Program-made: the position numbers and the translations under genes
Source: Amphimedon queenslandica
Lineage: Eukaryota; Porifera; Demospongiae; Haplosclerida; Niphatidae
Assembly: GCF_000090795.2 (NCBI RefSeq)
Contig: NW_003546250.1
Location: 605,902 to 669,901, forward strand
Length of the DNA stretch: 64,000 bases
Direction: 5' to 3'
Notes under the pieces: model-generated
What the model saw: only the letters and a program-made list of their open reading frames with translations
Database searches by the model: none
What the model was told of the DNA's origin: nothing
Part shown: positions 24,562-35,448 of the stretch, piece after piece
Layout: every line of letters starts with the position of its first letter
Numbering within the stretch: position 1 is the first letter of the stretch

Positions 24562-26737
24562 TCTTCCCCTTTTCCTTATTACTCCTCTTCATTACACATA
24601 CCTGTAACATCAATCATGCATGTACATACGCATGTACACACCTTTACCATCACTCGTGCATGCATATAATACAATCCCTCCATATATACAGCTCTCCTTC
24701 ATTTCCCTCTATCTCTCTCTTTCAGGGTCTTACTAAAATGCCCAAGGACTACCCTGACAAGAAGAGTTTGCCTCACGTGCAGGTAGCCATGAGAATGCTC
24801 TCAAGGCAGCAGTATGTCCAGCCTGGCGATGTAATACCCTATGTGGTCTGTTTGATGGTGAGTCTTTAATGCAAGGAATCCTTTGTACCCCCTCTTCTTT
24901 TTAAAGGGCGATGATAACGTCTCTCCTTCACTGAGGGCCTATCACCCAATGGAAGTGACTCAACAGCAGCTCCAAGTGGATCATAAATATTACCTCCAGC
25001 ACCAAGTAACTCTTCTATTTATAAACTATTTCCAGTCAAAGTATGCTTGAATAGGTACACGCTGTCGTCGGTCGATTGTGTGAGCCAATAGAAGGGCTGG
25101 ACTCTGCCCACTTGGCAGAATGGCTAGGGCTTGATCCGTCCAGTTACGTTCAGAGAGGAGGAGGAGGAGGGGGAGGGAGAGGAGACGAAGAGGAAGAGGC
25201 TGATGTGGTCCTACCTCAAGAGAAATCGGATCCATTGTGTGTGTCTTGTCCAACCTGTGATAAGACAATATCATTCCATTACACAGGGAAGAAGGTAAAG
25301 TATAGTACATGAATCCACGGACATAATGTACATTGACATGTACATCAATGTACATGTGTTTTTTGGTTACAAAGTGAAAAATGGTATCTGTGCAATTAAA
25401 TGAGATGGATAAAACAAAAGGAATGATTTTATCAAGCAAAGAAGGAGAGAGAGAGAGAGAGAGAGAGAGTGAGAGAGAGAGAGACAGAATACAGAGCTAG
25501 TGTATGTAAACTGTTAAATTCCTTTCTTTACCACACTAAAAGGCAGCCATGAGACAAGAATCATTATCACTCAATCAAATTAACGCTTTAAAATTGAATT
25601 TCCTACCGGAGGCCTTCTTTGTGTGACCTTGCCTTTCCTGCCAGCAACAGGTGCAAGAAAAGGGTGAGGGGAACGTTGCCATGGCGATGTCCTCACTGGT
25701 GCCTATTGTACTAGACAGTCCATGGTTATGGTAATTGTAATTTAATTCTTTGTGTCCTTTTTGTAGGTTTCCTTCGTATGTGGTGGAAGAGACTGTCATA
25801 ACAGCTTGTCTCGTTTTTATATGATGGCGGCCTTGGGGAAAGCACTTCGTTATTACATTTCTCTTTACTATCAAGTTAGAATGAGGACATACTTACGAGT
25901 GCTATAGTTCTAGTTCTAGTGCCACATGTATAGTGCTATACATGTGGCATCATAGATCATTATAATTATAATTATGTCTCTTGTATTTTCTCTTTGTGTT
26001 TGTCTTTATGACTTATAGCTTGATAAAAATAATATAATGTGTCATAATAATAAATATATAGCGTGGATTACTATGATAACAGGTCTGGTAACGCTAGACC
26101 TCCTAATTGTTTATCTACTTTTGATATTACATAATAATGTGAGTACATGCTCCTACACACTTCTCTTAGTGGGTAGAGACCATTTTTTGGAGAAAACCAA
26201 CCTTATATAACATTTACTTGTACTTTCTTTAAAGTGTTCATTATCCTTGTATTGTTTCAGCTGCTTTCTCTTATCTAGTCTTTAATTCTTTATCTTGTTC
26301 CAGGGTTGGTTAACCTGTTCCAGCTGTGGCTACAGGACCAGAACCGGGCTTTCTTGTGCTGTCTGTGGCCCTAAGGAAGATGCTGTTCTGAGAGAAGAAG
26401 TGAGAGATACAAAAAGAGAGAAGGAGGGAGGGAGAAATATTATGTCTTTTTTGTTTTTAGTACTCTAGCTCTGATCTTTATGCACAGCTCTGTTCCTTCA
26501 GGGACCTTTTCCTTTCACAAGGTTTTACTATTCATAATTGGACTTAACTATACCCTCCCCTTCTTTTCTCCTCTCCCCTCCTCTCCAGGTCATAAGCAGG
26601 AGTGCAAAGAGGAATGTCCCAGAGCCTGTAAAGGTGATTACAAAGACTGTCTCCAGCTGGTCCAAGATACCTTATCTAATAACTCTTACTCCAGGGTCAA
26701 CCTTGGAGGGATTTTCTCCATAATGACCATCAAATGA
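15286..26737 (+). CDS. POLA1: DNA polymerase alpha catalytic subunit
   Basis: This is a complete family-B polymerase gene spread over 11.5 kb and more than 25 exons. The product extends RNA primers made by primase at replication origins and lagging-strand starts. N-terminal signatures are ALEKIK, then [20 protein letters not shown] and HGREIFDEE (human DGREIFDDD). The middle has [27 protein letters not shown] and an exonuclease-like domain ([18 protein letters not shown], then GHN). Catalytic motifs are [20 protein letters not shown] (about 21565); [17 protein letters not shown] (about 21860); and [12 protein letters not shown] (about 22528). KKKKYAA and [15 protein letters not shown] follow. 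The C-terminus has two Cys clusters, CPTCDKT (about 25250) and [21 protein letters not shown] (about 26305), and ends [12 protein letters not shown]. Introns carry microsatellites and dispersed repeats, the longest being about 1.1 kb (23222-24350). Start codon choice rests on the E2F/YY1 context and in-frame joining of the short first exon (MAAES). Confidence 0.95.
16311..16470 (+). repeat. Copy of the dispersed 180-bp repeat (POLA1 intron)
   Basis: The diagnostic module CAGCTCAAACTTGCTACATA and the stretch CTAGCCATTTTTAGTGAAAT are present. The palindromic end is degraded to ATATAGGGACTTTGACC. Confidence 0.75.
17750..17990. repeat. (ATT)n microsatellite, about 240 bp
   Basis: ATT/TTA triplets with occasional ATC or ACT variants lie in a POLA1 intron. 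All long Tyr, Ile or Asn open frames here are artefacts of this repeat. Similar shorter tracts are at 18345-18392 (ATT then TTG) and 19287-19352. Confidence 0.95.
18521..18905 (+). repeat. Two tandem copies of the dispersed 180-bp repeat
   Basis: The two units join at the perfect palindrome CCCTGTACTATAGTACAGGG (18671-18690), which extends to 26 bp with flanking AGT/ACT. A second, imperfect junction lies near 18848-18868. Confidence 0.85.
20270..20800. repeat. Cluster of CT/GA and TG microsatellites flanking a POLA1 exon
   Basis: CT/C-rich tract (20270-20368), exon (about 20371-20541), GA/G-rich tract (20545-20650) and TG tract (20742-20791). The Ser/Leu/Pro and Arg/Glu/Gly open frames here are artefacts. 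Confidence 0.9.
22424..22484. repeat. (TACATG)n hexamer microsatellite
   Basis: About nine tandem TACATG/TACATA units lie in a POLA1 intron. Shorter runs of the same self-complementary hexamer are scattered across the whole window. Confidence 0.9.
23840..24215 (-). repeat. Two copies of the dispersed 180-bp repeat
   Basis: This is a minus-orientation pair in the longest POLA1 intron. Its left edge is sharp: TA then GTACAGGGAC at about 23851. The internal junction near 24022 is a mutated palindrome (CCTGTATTATAGTACAG). The pair explains part of the unusual intron length. Confidence 0.8.
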
Positions 26738-27226
26738 TAATGCATGGACATGTTATACAACACTTTTACATTTCAATTATTTATACCTGAAAATTATTAA
26801 TCAAAAGACTCATCAATGCTCTATAGCATTAGCGCTAAGTCATAATAGCCCTATTAGTATAATAGCAGCTGTTCTTGGTAATGTCATTATGTCTATTCTT
26901 TGTACAGGGATGTACCGTCTATCAGTTAATTTTTATACAGAGTACAGTTAGTGCTATGACAATTACAAATTTCATTCGCAGTGGTCATGGAGCTATTCAT
27001 GGAAATTAGGTGACCATTCTTGTTCGCTGTCATGATCATTAGTGATGAGTCTAGTTGTTATAATTAAAATTATTTTCTTAATTTCTTATTATTATTGAAA
27101 CGTATGAAAGACATGCAGCAAATAATTATTGTCCCAATTAAAGAGAAGTGATTTTATTTATTTTAAAAATTAATAATAATAATAATAATAACTCAAAATC
27201 CAAGGAACTAGTTAGTAACTTCAGTT
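26738..27226. other. Intergenic, between converging POLA1 and homeobox gene
   Basis: 489 bp of AT-rich sequence holding both 3' UTRs, with several TAATAA stretches near 27170-27190. No gene or strong structure was recognised. Confidence 0.5.
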
Positions 27227-27860
27227 TTATGACGACGTCACGTTTTGCTGTGCCAGCTGGAGCGTGATCACACCAGATGACAAACCAGTCGCCATGGACA
27301 CTGGTATCTGAGCCAACTGGAAAGGAGAGGAGAGTATTTGAGGGGCAAAGACCCCAGCAGACGCTGCAGCAGTCTGTGCCGGATGAAGCCCGATAATCTG
27401 TGTTGTCCCTGCAGGAGCTGTTGCAGGTAAAGTTGCTAAAGTTGGTTGGAGTACAATTCCTCCATTAGGCAGAGTAATAGCTCTCAGAGTTGTAGTATTA
27501 GTGGAAGGAGTCGTGGAGAGGAAGTTGAGGGCTGGAGGGTGGTGCCATTGTCTCGGCTGGGTTGCACCCGAAGCAGCTCCTGATAAAAAATGAGCAAGAG
27601 GGACTGGAGTGGTTGCCTGGGGTAGCGTAGGGAGGGCTACGCTTGCTTCTGGAGTGGCTAATATGGTAGTGGTTGTTGTGTCTGGTGGAGACTGAAGGAG
27701 GGAAGAAGGATTGAGAGTAATGACTCGGGTGGAGGTTTCGTGAGATGAGATTAAGGCAGGAGGAGTGCTGGTCGCAGCAATTGGCTGTGCTGTCGGAGAG
27801 GGGAGACCTTGCTGCTTCTCTTTCTTTCTCCATTTTGCTCTTCTGTTTTGAAACCATACC

Positions 27861-27894
<34 letters not shown>

Positions 27895-28586
27895 GGGAGA
27901 GAGAGAGAGGGGGGGGGGAGAAGAGGGTGTATGTTTGACAATTAAAAACCAGTTACAAGCACTAATTATTATTGCATTATCAAAGTCTTGGGCATAATGA
28001 AGAAAAAATGTATTTTTAAGTAAAAGTCCAGACATCACAAGGCTAAAGCCATAACAATGAAGAGTATTCAAATTAATAGCCACCAGGAGACAGTGGCTAG
28101 GGTGGCTATGTAAACAGACCAAAAGGTACACAGAGAGGACAACACATTAGCAATGCACCCAATTAGCAGAATTAGACAAATAAACATGATATTAAGTGAG
28201 TTGTGTGTGTGTATGTTGAATCCATTATTAGGCTATTAGCTTATTGTTTTCCTTTACAAGGCGAGAAGGGGCCGTTGAGTGCAAGTGTGTGTATGTATAT
28301 TAACACCCCGCCAACACTAGCCTAAGCTAATCAAGATTAATTAATGCTCTAATAATCTAATGGCTAATGTTGTTCTGCTATACAGTGACTTTGTTTGTCA
28401 TAACAAATGAAAACAAAATTTTTGTGTCCTCCAGAGTGAAAGTATCACTGCCTTTGTTCTTATTTGGCAATTGTACAAGCTTTACCATTTTTATTGGGGA
28501 TTGTTATTATTTTTTAAAATGTTTCTTCTTTCATTATGCCACAAGAATAATTGGGTATTGAGTATTGACGTAAAGAGCTCTCTCTC

Positions 28587-28641
<55 letters not shown>

Positions 28642-29207
28642 TTCATCATCAGGAATGCACACATAATCATTATGCTTCTCTTCTTCACTCACATACATAG
28701 CTACAGTAGTGATGCACACACACTAGCTTGGTGTATGCATATGCACTGCAGTCATTGTACTCTAGATCTATACCTGAACTCTTGCTTCTGTCAGTTCTAC
28801 TCTGTTTGCCAAATCTTCACGGGTGAAGACATCAGGATAGTGCGTTCTCTCAAAGGCCTTCTCCAATTCGCGGAGCTGGAAGCTAGTAAAAGTGGTCCTG
28901 TATCGCCTTTTCTTTTTTAAAAGTAGGTCGCCGTTTGAGAGAGGACCTGGAAGGAAAAGAGAACAACATGCATAGCATGCAACTGCTCTATCATAATACT
29001 TTTTCTTTCTTCTCCTTCAGCTCCATCATTCTGGCCTCCTCCTGCTCCTCCACATTCTATCGTGCTGCTAGTAGACGGAGAAGAGGTCCTGCTTCTAGTA
29101 GGAGATCCTGGAGTGTACTGCGTCCCTTCACGGGGCGACTGCATCAGGAGAGTTTGCTTCTGCAATGCTGTCTTGTATTCTTCCTCAGACATTACACCAG
29201 CTACCAT
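27227..29207 (-). CDS. Paired-like (Q50) homeobox transcription factor, Arx-like
   Basis: Three exons join in frame: 29207-29000, 28946-28774 and 27859-27227, giving about 337 residues. The homeodomain begins [20 protein letters not shown] and ends [15 protein letters not shown]. It has Gln at position 50 and is nearly identical in style to Aristaless-related (Arx) homeodomains ([20 protein letters not shown]). The intron falls just before VWFQNRR, a classic site in paired-like genes. The ~69-residue N-terminal exon is Ser/Thr/Pro-rich. The 190-residue C-terminal part is Thr/Ala/Gln/Pro-rich, like an activation domain. I see no paired domain, octapeptide or C-terminal OAR motif. Start 29207 is the first ATG after an in-frame stop. 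Arx is the best guess among paired-like classes; a tree would be needed to exclude Otp or others. Confidence 0.85.
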
Positions 29208-30207
29208 ATCAAAAACGCTTCTCTGTAGTCTTAAAGGCTAAGCTCTACAGTCTCTAGTTCACTGAGGCTCCTAAATATAATGATTATAATAATAGTTTTC
29301 CCTCCTCCTCTACTGTGGTGTTGTTTTTCTAACGCAAACGACCATAAGTGCTTATCAATAAGGTTATGCATTCCGCGGGCTCTTTGATGTATTTAATGCA
29401 TTTCGAGAGGCCACGGCTCAATCAGCATAATAGCATTAAAAATTGATGCGATATAGCATAATAGCATTAAAACTATAATATGCAATGATGCACTGTATAT
29501 TATAGCAGCTCCCTCTATACACATAAGCACGGCCGGCCCACCACAGCCATACCAATGCAGCCATTGTTATTATTATTAATTAGTGGCATTTTATGCCTCA
29601 AGGCCACAGAATACGTGGCATGCCTTAATTAATTCTGTCTGATAGCGGCCTCTTTGTAGTTGGCAAATTGAGTGACTACACCCACCGGCAAATTAGTGAA
29701 ATTACACACTGCCCTAATCCTATTACTATGATATAAACAATTAGAATCAATTATGTGTGTCAGTAGTAGAAGAAGGGAGAAAGAGAGAGAGTGGGAGGGA
29801 GAGAGAATCTATTACTACACTGACAATAGAAGACATATTGGAGCGTGCATTACACATTAAAGAGATGGGGTTATGTGTCGGCATTCTCTCTCTCTCCCTC
29901 CCTCTTCAGAGGGTTGAGACGATAAACTAATTAGGAGCCATTAGGCTAGTGTGTAACCTAAGCCCAATAGCAGGAGAGTAATAAGAAGAAGTTGGAGGAG
30001 TATCAAAGAAAGAGCAGATGTCCTCGTTTTAAGCTCACGTACGTACATTTTTTAAATGCGCATATTTTTTTAAAAATTGCATATAACAAAATTGTAAATA
30101 ACACAATAATAACAACAATAATAAGAATAAATATTACACTTTGTTCCATGAAATTATAATATGTACTTTCTCTCGCTCACTCTCTCTTCTCTCTCTCTCT
30201 CTCTCTA

Positions 30208-30274
<67 letters not shown>

Positions 30275-30589
30275 ACTCATACTCTCTTGCTCTCTCTCTC
30301 CCCCTCTCGATCACTCACCGTATACAAATACAAATATACATATTGTGCATACAGCAGGTCAATAACATGGTCAGAAATAAACAATAAAAGCTACTTGGAT
30401 ACTATTATACGTTGCAGTCTGTTTCGTTGGGTTCTGTAAATTCGTGTGCATCGCCTCTAAAGAAATGAGGGCAGAGGAGGAAATGGAAAGAAAAGAAACA
30501 CGAGGAGATGAGTCACAATGTGTAGAATATACAGGTTATATATAAGAGAGTGGCCATAGGTAAGGCCTAGAGGAGTAGCTGAGACACAA
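29208..30589. promoter_or_regulatory. Upstream region of the homeobox gene
   Basis: 1.38 kb, among the longest gene-free stretches here, lies between the 5' end of the homeobox gene and the 3' end of importin alpha (both -). It holds repeated ATAGCATTAAAA-like motifs (29430-29475) and a (CT)n tract at 30176-30272. Its location makes it the likely cis-regulatory region of the homeobox gene; that is inference. No coding signal is seen. Confidence 0.45.
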
Positions 30590-31000
30590 TTAGAATTTAA
30601 AGCCACCAGGCAAGCTACTGGTGCTGAACTGATACCCTGTGGCATCCATGGATTGAGGAGCCAGCTGCTTGTCTTCAGTGTTCTGTGAGAGAAGGAGAGA
30701 GAGAGGGAGGGAGGGAGAGAGAGAGGGGGAGAGAGAGAGGGAGGGGGAGAGAGAGAGGGAGGGAGGGAGAGAGAGAAGGAGAAAGAATGAGGGAGCAAGG
30801 AGAGTGGGAGAGAGAGGAGCATTGAAATAACAAATTGCATAAATTAGTAATTAAATCACAAGCATAATTGGACTAATAGCTAATGCAATAATCAACTTTT
30901 GATAATAAAATCACACACAGCACCGAAGTCCAATAGTAAATACCAAGACACCACTCAACAATGCCTTTGTACATGCCGACAACTAGTGCTACTCTAACAC

Positions 31001-31033
<33 letters not shown>

Positions 31034-34000
31034 AATACTAATAATAATACTATTACTAATAATAATAATAATAAGAAGAAGAAGAAGAAGAAGAAGAAAT
31101 TAATAATTATACTCACGGTGTCGTTGAAATATCTGTCAATTATAAAGTAGGCCATTTTGTATATCTCTTGATTCTGGTGCTCCTGCAGAGCTTCGATCCT
31201 CTCCACTCCACCGACCTCTTCTATAGCATCTGCAATGACTCGATAGTCGTGTCCAGCCATCTTTAATATATTCCCAAGGCCATCAAGAATGACTTGGATG
31301 ACCATCGGGTCTTCGCTGCCGAGCATAATACACATAGGGCCTATGCAACCTTGCTGAACGACATAAACCACCTGTGAATGAATGAAAAAAGAATAGAAGA
31401 ACAGGGGCATGTGATCAAAAGCATGAATTGTGTGGATGTACTGTGTGAGGAAATAGTGATGAGCATGACGAAACAAAATGAGAAGAATATGTACATGTAT
31501 TTATATTAAGAAAAGAAACAGAAAAAAAGATACACAACATACATGTACATTGTAAGTTGAAGGTTTAGTTTAAATTGATTTTCTCTTACTTGCTCTGCGC
31601 TTCCTCCAACAGTCAGATTACTGATGGCCCAGGCAGCTTCCTTCTGAGTCTTAAAGTTACCATGCATAAGGATTTGGATTAATGGAGGGATGAGGTGTGC
31701 ATCTATAACCATCTGAACCTGGACCTGGTTACCAGCTGTAATATTAGATAGCGTCCACACAGCCTCCTGGAAGAGAAAGAGAGATAAGGAAGAATGGAAA
31801 TAAAAATTTCAAAGAGAGAGCAAGTACATGTACATATTTGAATCAGTCTAAAACCAGATGAAAGACCTACTCTGACAATGGAGGGTCGTGGGTGCTGCAA
31901 AAGGTTACAAAGGTGCGGCAATATCCCGTTATCAAGTACGACTTGAGTCTGCTCATCACTTCCAGTCACAATATTGCCTAATGTTCTCAGGGCAGGCATC
32001 TACAGTACAACAAAGTGATTTGTGGTTAGTGTGTGTGTGTGTGTGGAGGAGACAAGGGAGTGAATACAGTACTAATATTTAACGTGTGGTTGGTAATTGG
32101 TGTCAATCTTATCTCATAAACCAATTAATACAATCCCAATTTAGATAGTCATATCTCTCCTCCACTCATAAGCAGGGTTGCCCTTAGGTATAGGCCAAAG
32201 TCCCTGTACTATAGTACAGGGACTTTGGCCAAATTTTACCAAAATGGTTCAGCGAGATTTCTCAATTTTTATAATTTTTCCGAATACATATACATGTTTT
32301 TATGTTGTGTAGAAAGTTTGAGCTCATTCCAATCAAAATTGGATTTTTAATGAATTTTTAAAGTTGCTCCAAAATTGAGCCAAAGTCCCTGTACTATAGT
32401 ACAGGGACTTTAGCCAAATTTCGCCAAAAATGGCTCGGAGAGATTTCTCAATTTTAAAATTTTTTCCTGATACACATACATGTTTTTATGTTGTGTAGAA
32501 AGTTTGAGCTCATTCCAATCAAAATTAGATTTTTTATGAATTTTTGAAGTTGCTCGAAAACTTGAGCTAAAATACCCTAGCTTTCAATCGAGTCCTCACG
32601 TACCACAATCTTATTCTCTAATACTCCGAGGAGCGGGACTATCTTAGGGACTACACCGGAATCGATAACAGCCTGTGAACAAGAGAACCACAATAAAATT
32701 AAATTAAAATAAAATAAAATATAATTAAAATTTAATATTAAAGATTAAATGACCTCTATCACTCCCTCCCTAACCTGAATTTGTTTAGTGTTACCATCAG
32801 CAAGGAATGACAGAGCCCAGCAGGCATCAACCTGAACCTCTAGCACAGGATGCTGGATTAATTCAGCTAGTGAAGGTAATGCCTACATATGCAAGACAAA
32901 AAACCAAGTGACCACACCCACAAACCACACCTCCTATCTCACCACAGAGACAAGGTCAAAGTTTGGCGGTGGGTTCTTATTTCGACAGAGATTAGATATA
33001 GTCCATGTGACATTCTGGAGAAGCGATGCCTAGCAAAAAAAGGACATGCTAATAATAATAACACAGCTAGACTTTAAAAATATAAAAATAATAATAATAA
33101 CCACTAATGAGAGACTATATATAAAAACATCCCTGACAACAGAGCTATTATGTTAAATCCAATTCTAGTCACATAGTGTGTTGTTATACACGTTCACAGT
33201 AGATGCACTTATAAAACGATACAACTACACTAATACTGGACTAACCCAATACAAAACCATCTTACTATCATTGGCAAGTGATAACAATGCAATTAAATTA
33301 AAAGGGGCGTGACATAATGGGCGGAGCCTAACACCATTCAATAATAATAATAATAATGATGATGATGATAATGATGAATTGATGATGAAATTGATATTGA
33401 TGATGATGATGGATTACTTACTGGTGTAGAGTCAGCGATGAGGGTTAGCAGTGGAGGGATGATCCCTGCTTCAATCACCAAGTCACGAAATTTAGGGCCA
33501 TCCCCTGTAATGTTACCTAGAGCCCAAACAGCTTGTTCACAAACCTGGGTGTGTGGAGAAGACAGGAGAGTTATANNNNNNNNNNTTTCACTGACCACAA
33601 AATACAACTGTAGCTGTTTGCTCAGAACTCCCTGATGCAATGTTAGTAAGGGCCCAGGCTGCCTCAAACTGAAGCGTAGGACTACAAATTGATTACAAAC
33701 ACAAAAAGGTTGGGATAATAATTGGCAATTAAGTAATTGGATTTGCGTGTCATTCTTACTGTTCATGTCGCAAGCACTCAACAAGAACAGGAACGAGGCC
33801 AACACTAAAAGATACACAATATATGTAACAGCAATTCTATCTCTCTTCTCTCTCACCTAATCAATTCATCTATTGGAGGATTGCGACCTTTTGATAATAT
33901 CTTCCTATTAAATTATAAAAAATTGCTTCAAACGTACATTCTCCATTTAACAATAAATGTACTACCTCACTAACTGTATCCCTTCTAACTTCTGGTCTAT

Positions 34001-34402
34001 ATCAATATGGCGAGCTTTCTTAGTTATATCAAGTAATGTATATGAACTTAAATCCTAAAAAAGAGGAAGAAAAAAGAGGCGTATAATATTAATTTGTAAT
34101 AGATCTGTATTATTCAATAATCCTTATCTTACAGTAACTACGGAAGTTTGTATATCAAGTGGTATGTGCCTCTTTTTCAATAACTGTTCTTCTTTTTTAT
34201 TCTACAATGGAAAAAAGATTACATGCCTGCCCCGCCCATCCATTAATACTCATACTTTACGTAGCTCAATAGTCACGTCAGTTCTCCTCCTCCTCATCTC
34301 CTAAAATATACGAATCGTTTGTTAACCCAACCCCCCGACATGCCCACTTACAGCCTGATCCCGTCCCCTGTTCTTAAAATGTTTGTGTCTTCCTTCAGAC
34401 AT
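30590..34402 (-). CDS. Importin alpha, KPNA3/4 type
   Basis: Importin alpha binds nuclear localisation signals and importin beta to carry cargo into the nucleus. It starts at ATG 34402 ([17 protein letters not shown]). An importin-beta-binding domain rich in Arg/Lys follows ([15 protein letters not shown], then [11 protein letters not shown]). About ten armadillo repeats carry the NLS-site W...N pattern: [54 protein letters not shown] and [30 protein letters not shown] and [20 protein letters not shown] match alpha-3/4 importins best, and the end is [14 protein letters not shown]. Exons include 30590-30682, 31117-31371, 31593-31767 and 31869-32000. A run of ten Ns interrupts one armadillo-repeat exon. 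An intron of about 600 bp carries dispersed repeats. The gene is head-to-head with CAMLG. Confidence 0.92.
32190..32575 (-). repeat. Two tandem copies of the dispersed 180-bp repeat
   Basis: Perfect palindromes CCCTGTACTATAGTACAGGG lie at 32202-32221 and 32387-32406, exactly 185 bp apart. They bracket one complete unit in minus orientation, and a second unit follows. This is the clearest view of unit length in the window outside the STAG array. Confidence 0.9.
33576..33585. other. Assembly gap (10 N) inside an importin alpha exon
   Basis: The Ns sit between [21 protein letters not shown] on one side and [20 protein letters not shown] on the other. Importin alphas need only about a dozen residues there, so the gap is in coding sequence. 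Ten is probably a placeholder, and the frames on the two sides disagree as written. Confidence 0.9.
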
Positions 34403-34727
34403 GACTGACTGCTTGAGGATAAAAGACAAAAATGAAGCATATAAATTATTTATAATAATTATCAGGCTCAAAGAAAAAGGTATTCACAATACAGTAGGTA
34501 AAAAAGAGGTCGGGGAGTATGCGGGCATACCTTTTATGATACAGAGAACGACAGGGAAAGGTCTATCAGTCTTGTGGTCATCAAGAAATGGTCGCCATCT
34601 TTAATGGCAGGAAGAGAGAATTAAGGCAGGGGGCTGAGTCAGATATCTACTGCGCATGCGCACTGAGTGTTACCGGGAACTCACGTGGGCGTTTTATTTA
34701 TTGATTGAATCTGACATTCATTCATAA
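34403..34727. promoter_or_regulatory. Bidirectional promoter of importin alpha and CAMLG, with an NRF1 site
   Basis: The 325-bp gap between divergent ATGs contains the perfect NRF1 palindrome TGCGCATGCGCA (34651-34662). NRF1 sites are typical of bidirectional housekeeping promoters in animals. It lies 65 bp before the CAMLG ATG. Confidence 0.75.
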
Positions 34728-35441
34728 ATGGAGGCAGAAGAAGCAGCTGCTGCAGCAAAGAGAGAAGCAAGAGAGGCTAGGAAGAGAAAATTATTAGAAA
34801 ATTCTAACAATAGACTTGATCGAATTAGAACGAAGTATAAATAAATAATAATAATAATAATTGTATTGTGGGTGTGGCTAATTTTTAAATAATAATTATG
34901 TATTTTTTCTAGATCAAATGTAAGTCCTAAAGACACTCTGACCTCCTCTCCTCCCAAGCCTTCTGAAACGTAAGCATTTCTAATAATTCTTATTGTGATA
35001 TTTCACTTTTGTTATTTTAGGAGTAAACGAACTGATACTAATCAACCAGAAACCACACCTACAGTCAACAAAGTGACCACACCCACTCAATCATCTGCAA
35101 CAACAAATCGTCATCTTACAGTCATCAGATTGGTCTATTGTGCACTAATTGGAATAGCCAGTAACCACGGTCTCATACCAGCATCATTAATACTACTAGT
35201 ATCAGTCCTGCTCAGTTTCAGCACACTTTTACTAACAACATATTCCTTTTCATTACCAGCATCACGTTTTGCATGGGCGGAGTCTCTGATTGCATGGGCG
35301 TACCCTCAAGGACTGACATGGATCAAGTGGTTTATGAATGTAATTAAAGGAGTTGAGTTTGTCGCACAAGACTTGTGTATGTGTGTGTTTTTCACTGTCA
35401 CGTATTACATAATCATTTATAATGTTTTGGTTCTCTTATGA
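34728..35441 (+). CDS. CAMLG: CAMLG/GET2, tail-anchored protein insertion factor
   Basis: CAML, with WRB/GET1, forms the ER-membrane receptor that takes tail-anchored proteins from TRC40/GET3. Three exons (34728-34834, 34913-34969, 35021-35441) join in frame to 194 residues. The cytosolic N-terminus has the basic GET3-binding motif REARKRKLLENSNNRLDRI (human RRRKLLMNSEQRINRI). The C-terminal half has three hydrophobic segments, the last being DLCMCVFFTVTYYIIIYNVL (human DLCVYFFTFIFCHELL). It is about 100 residues shorter than the human protein, mostly in the linker. Its stop (35439-35441) lies 7 bp from the stop of STAG on the other strand, so the 3' UTRs must overlap. Confidence 0.85.
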
Positions 35442-35448
35442 TTTCTCT

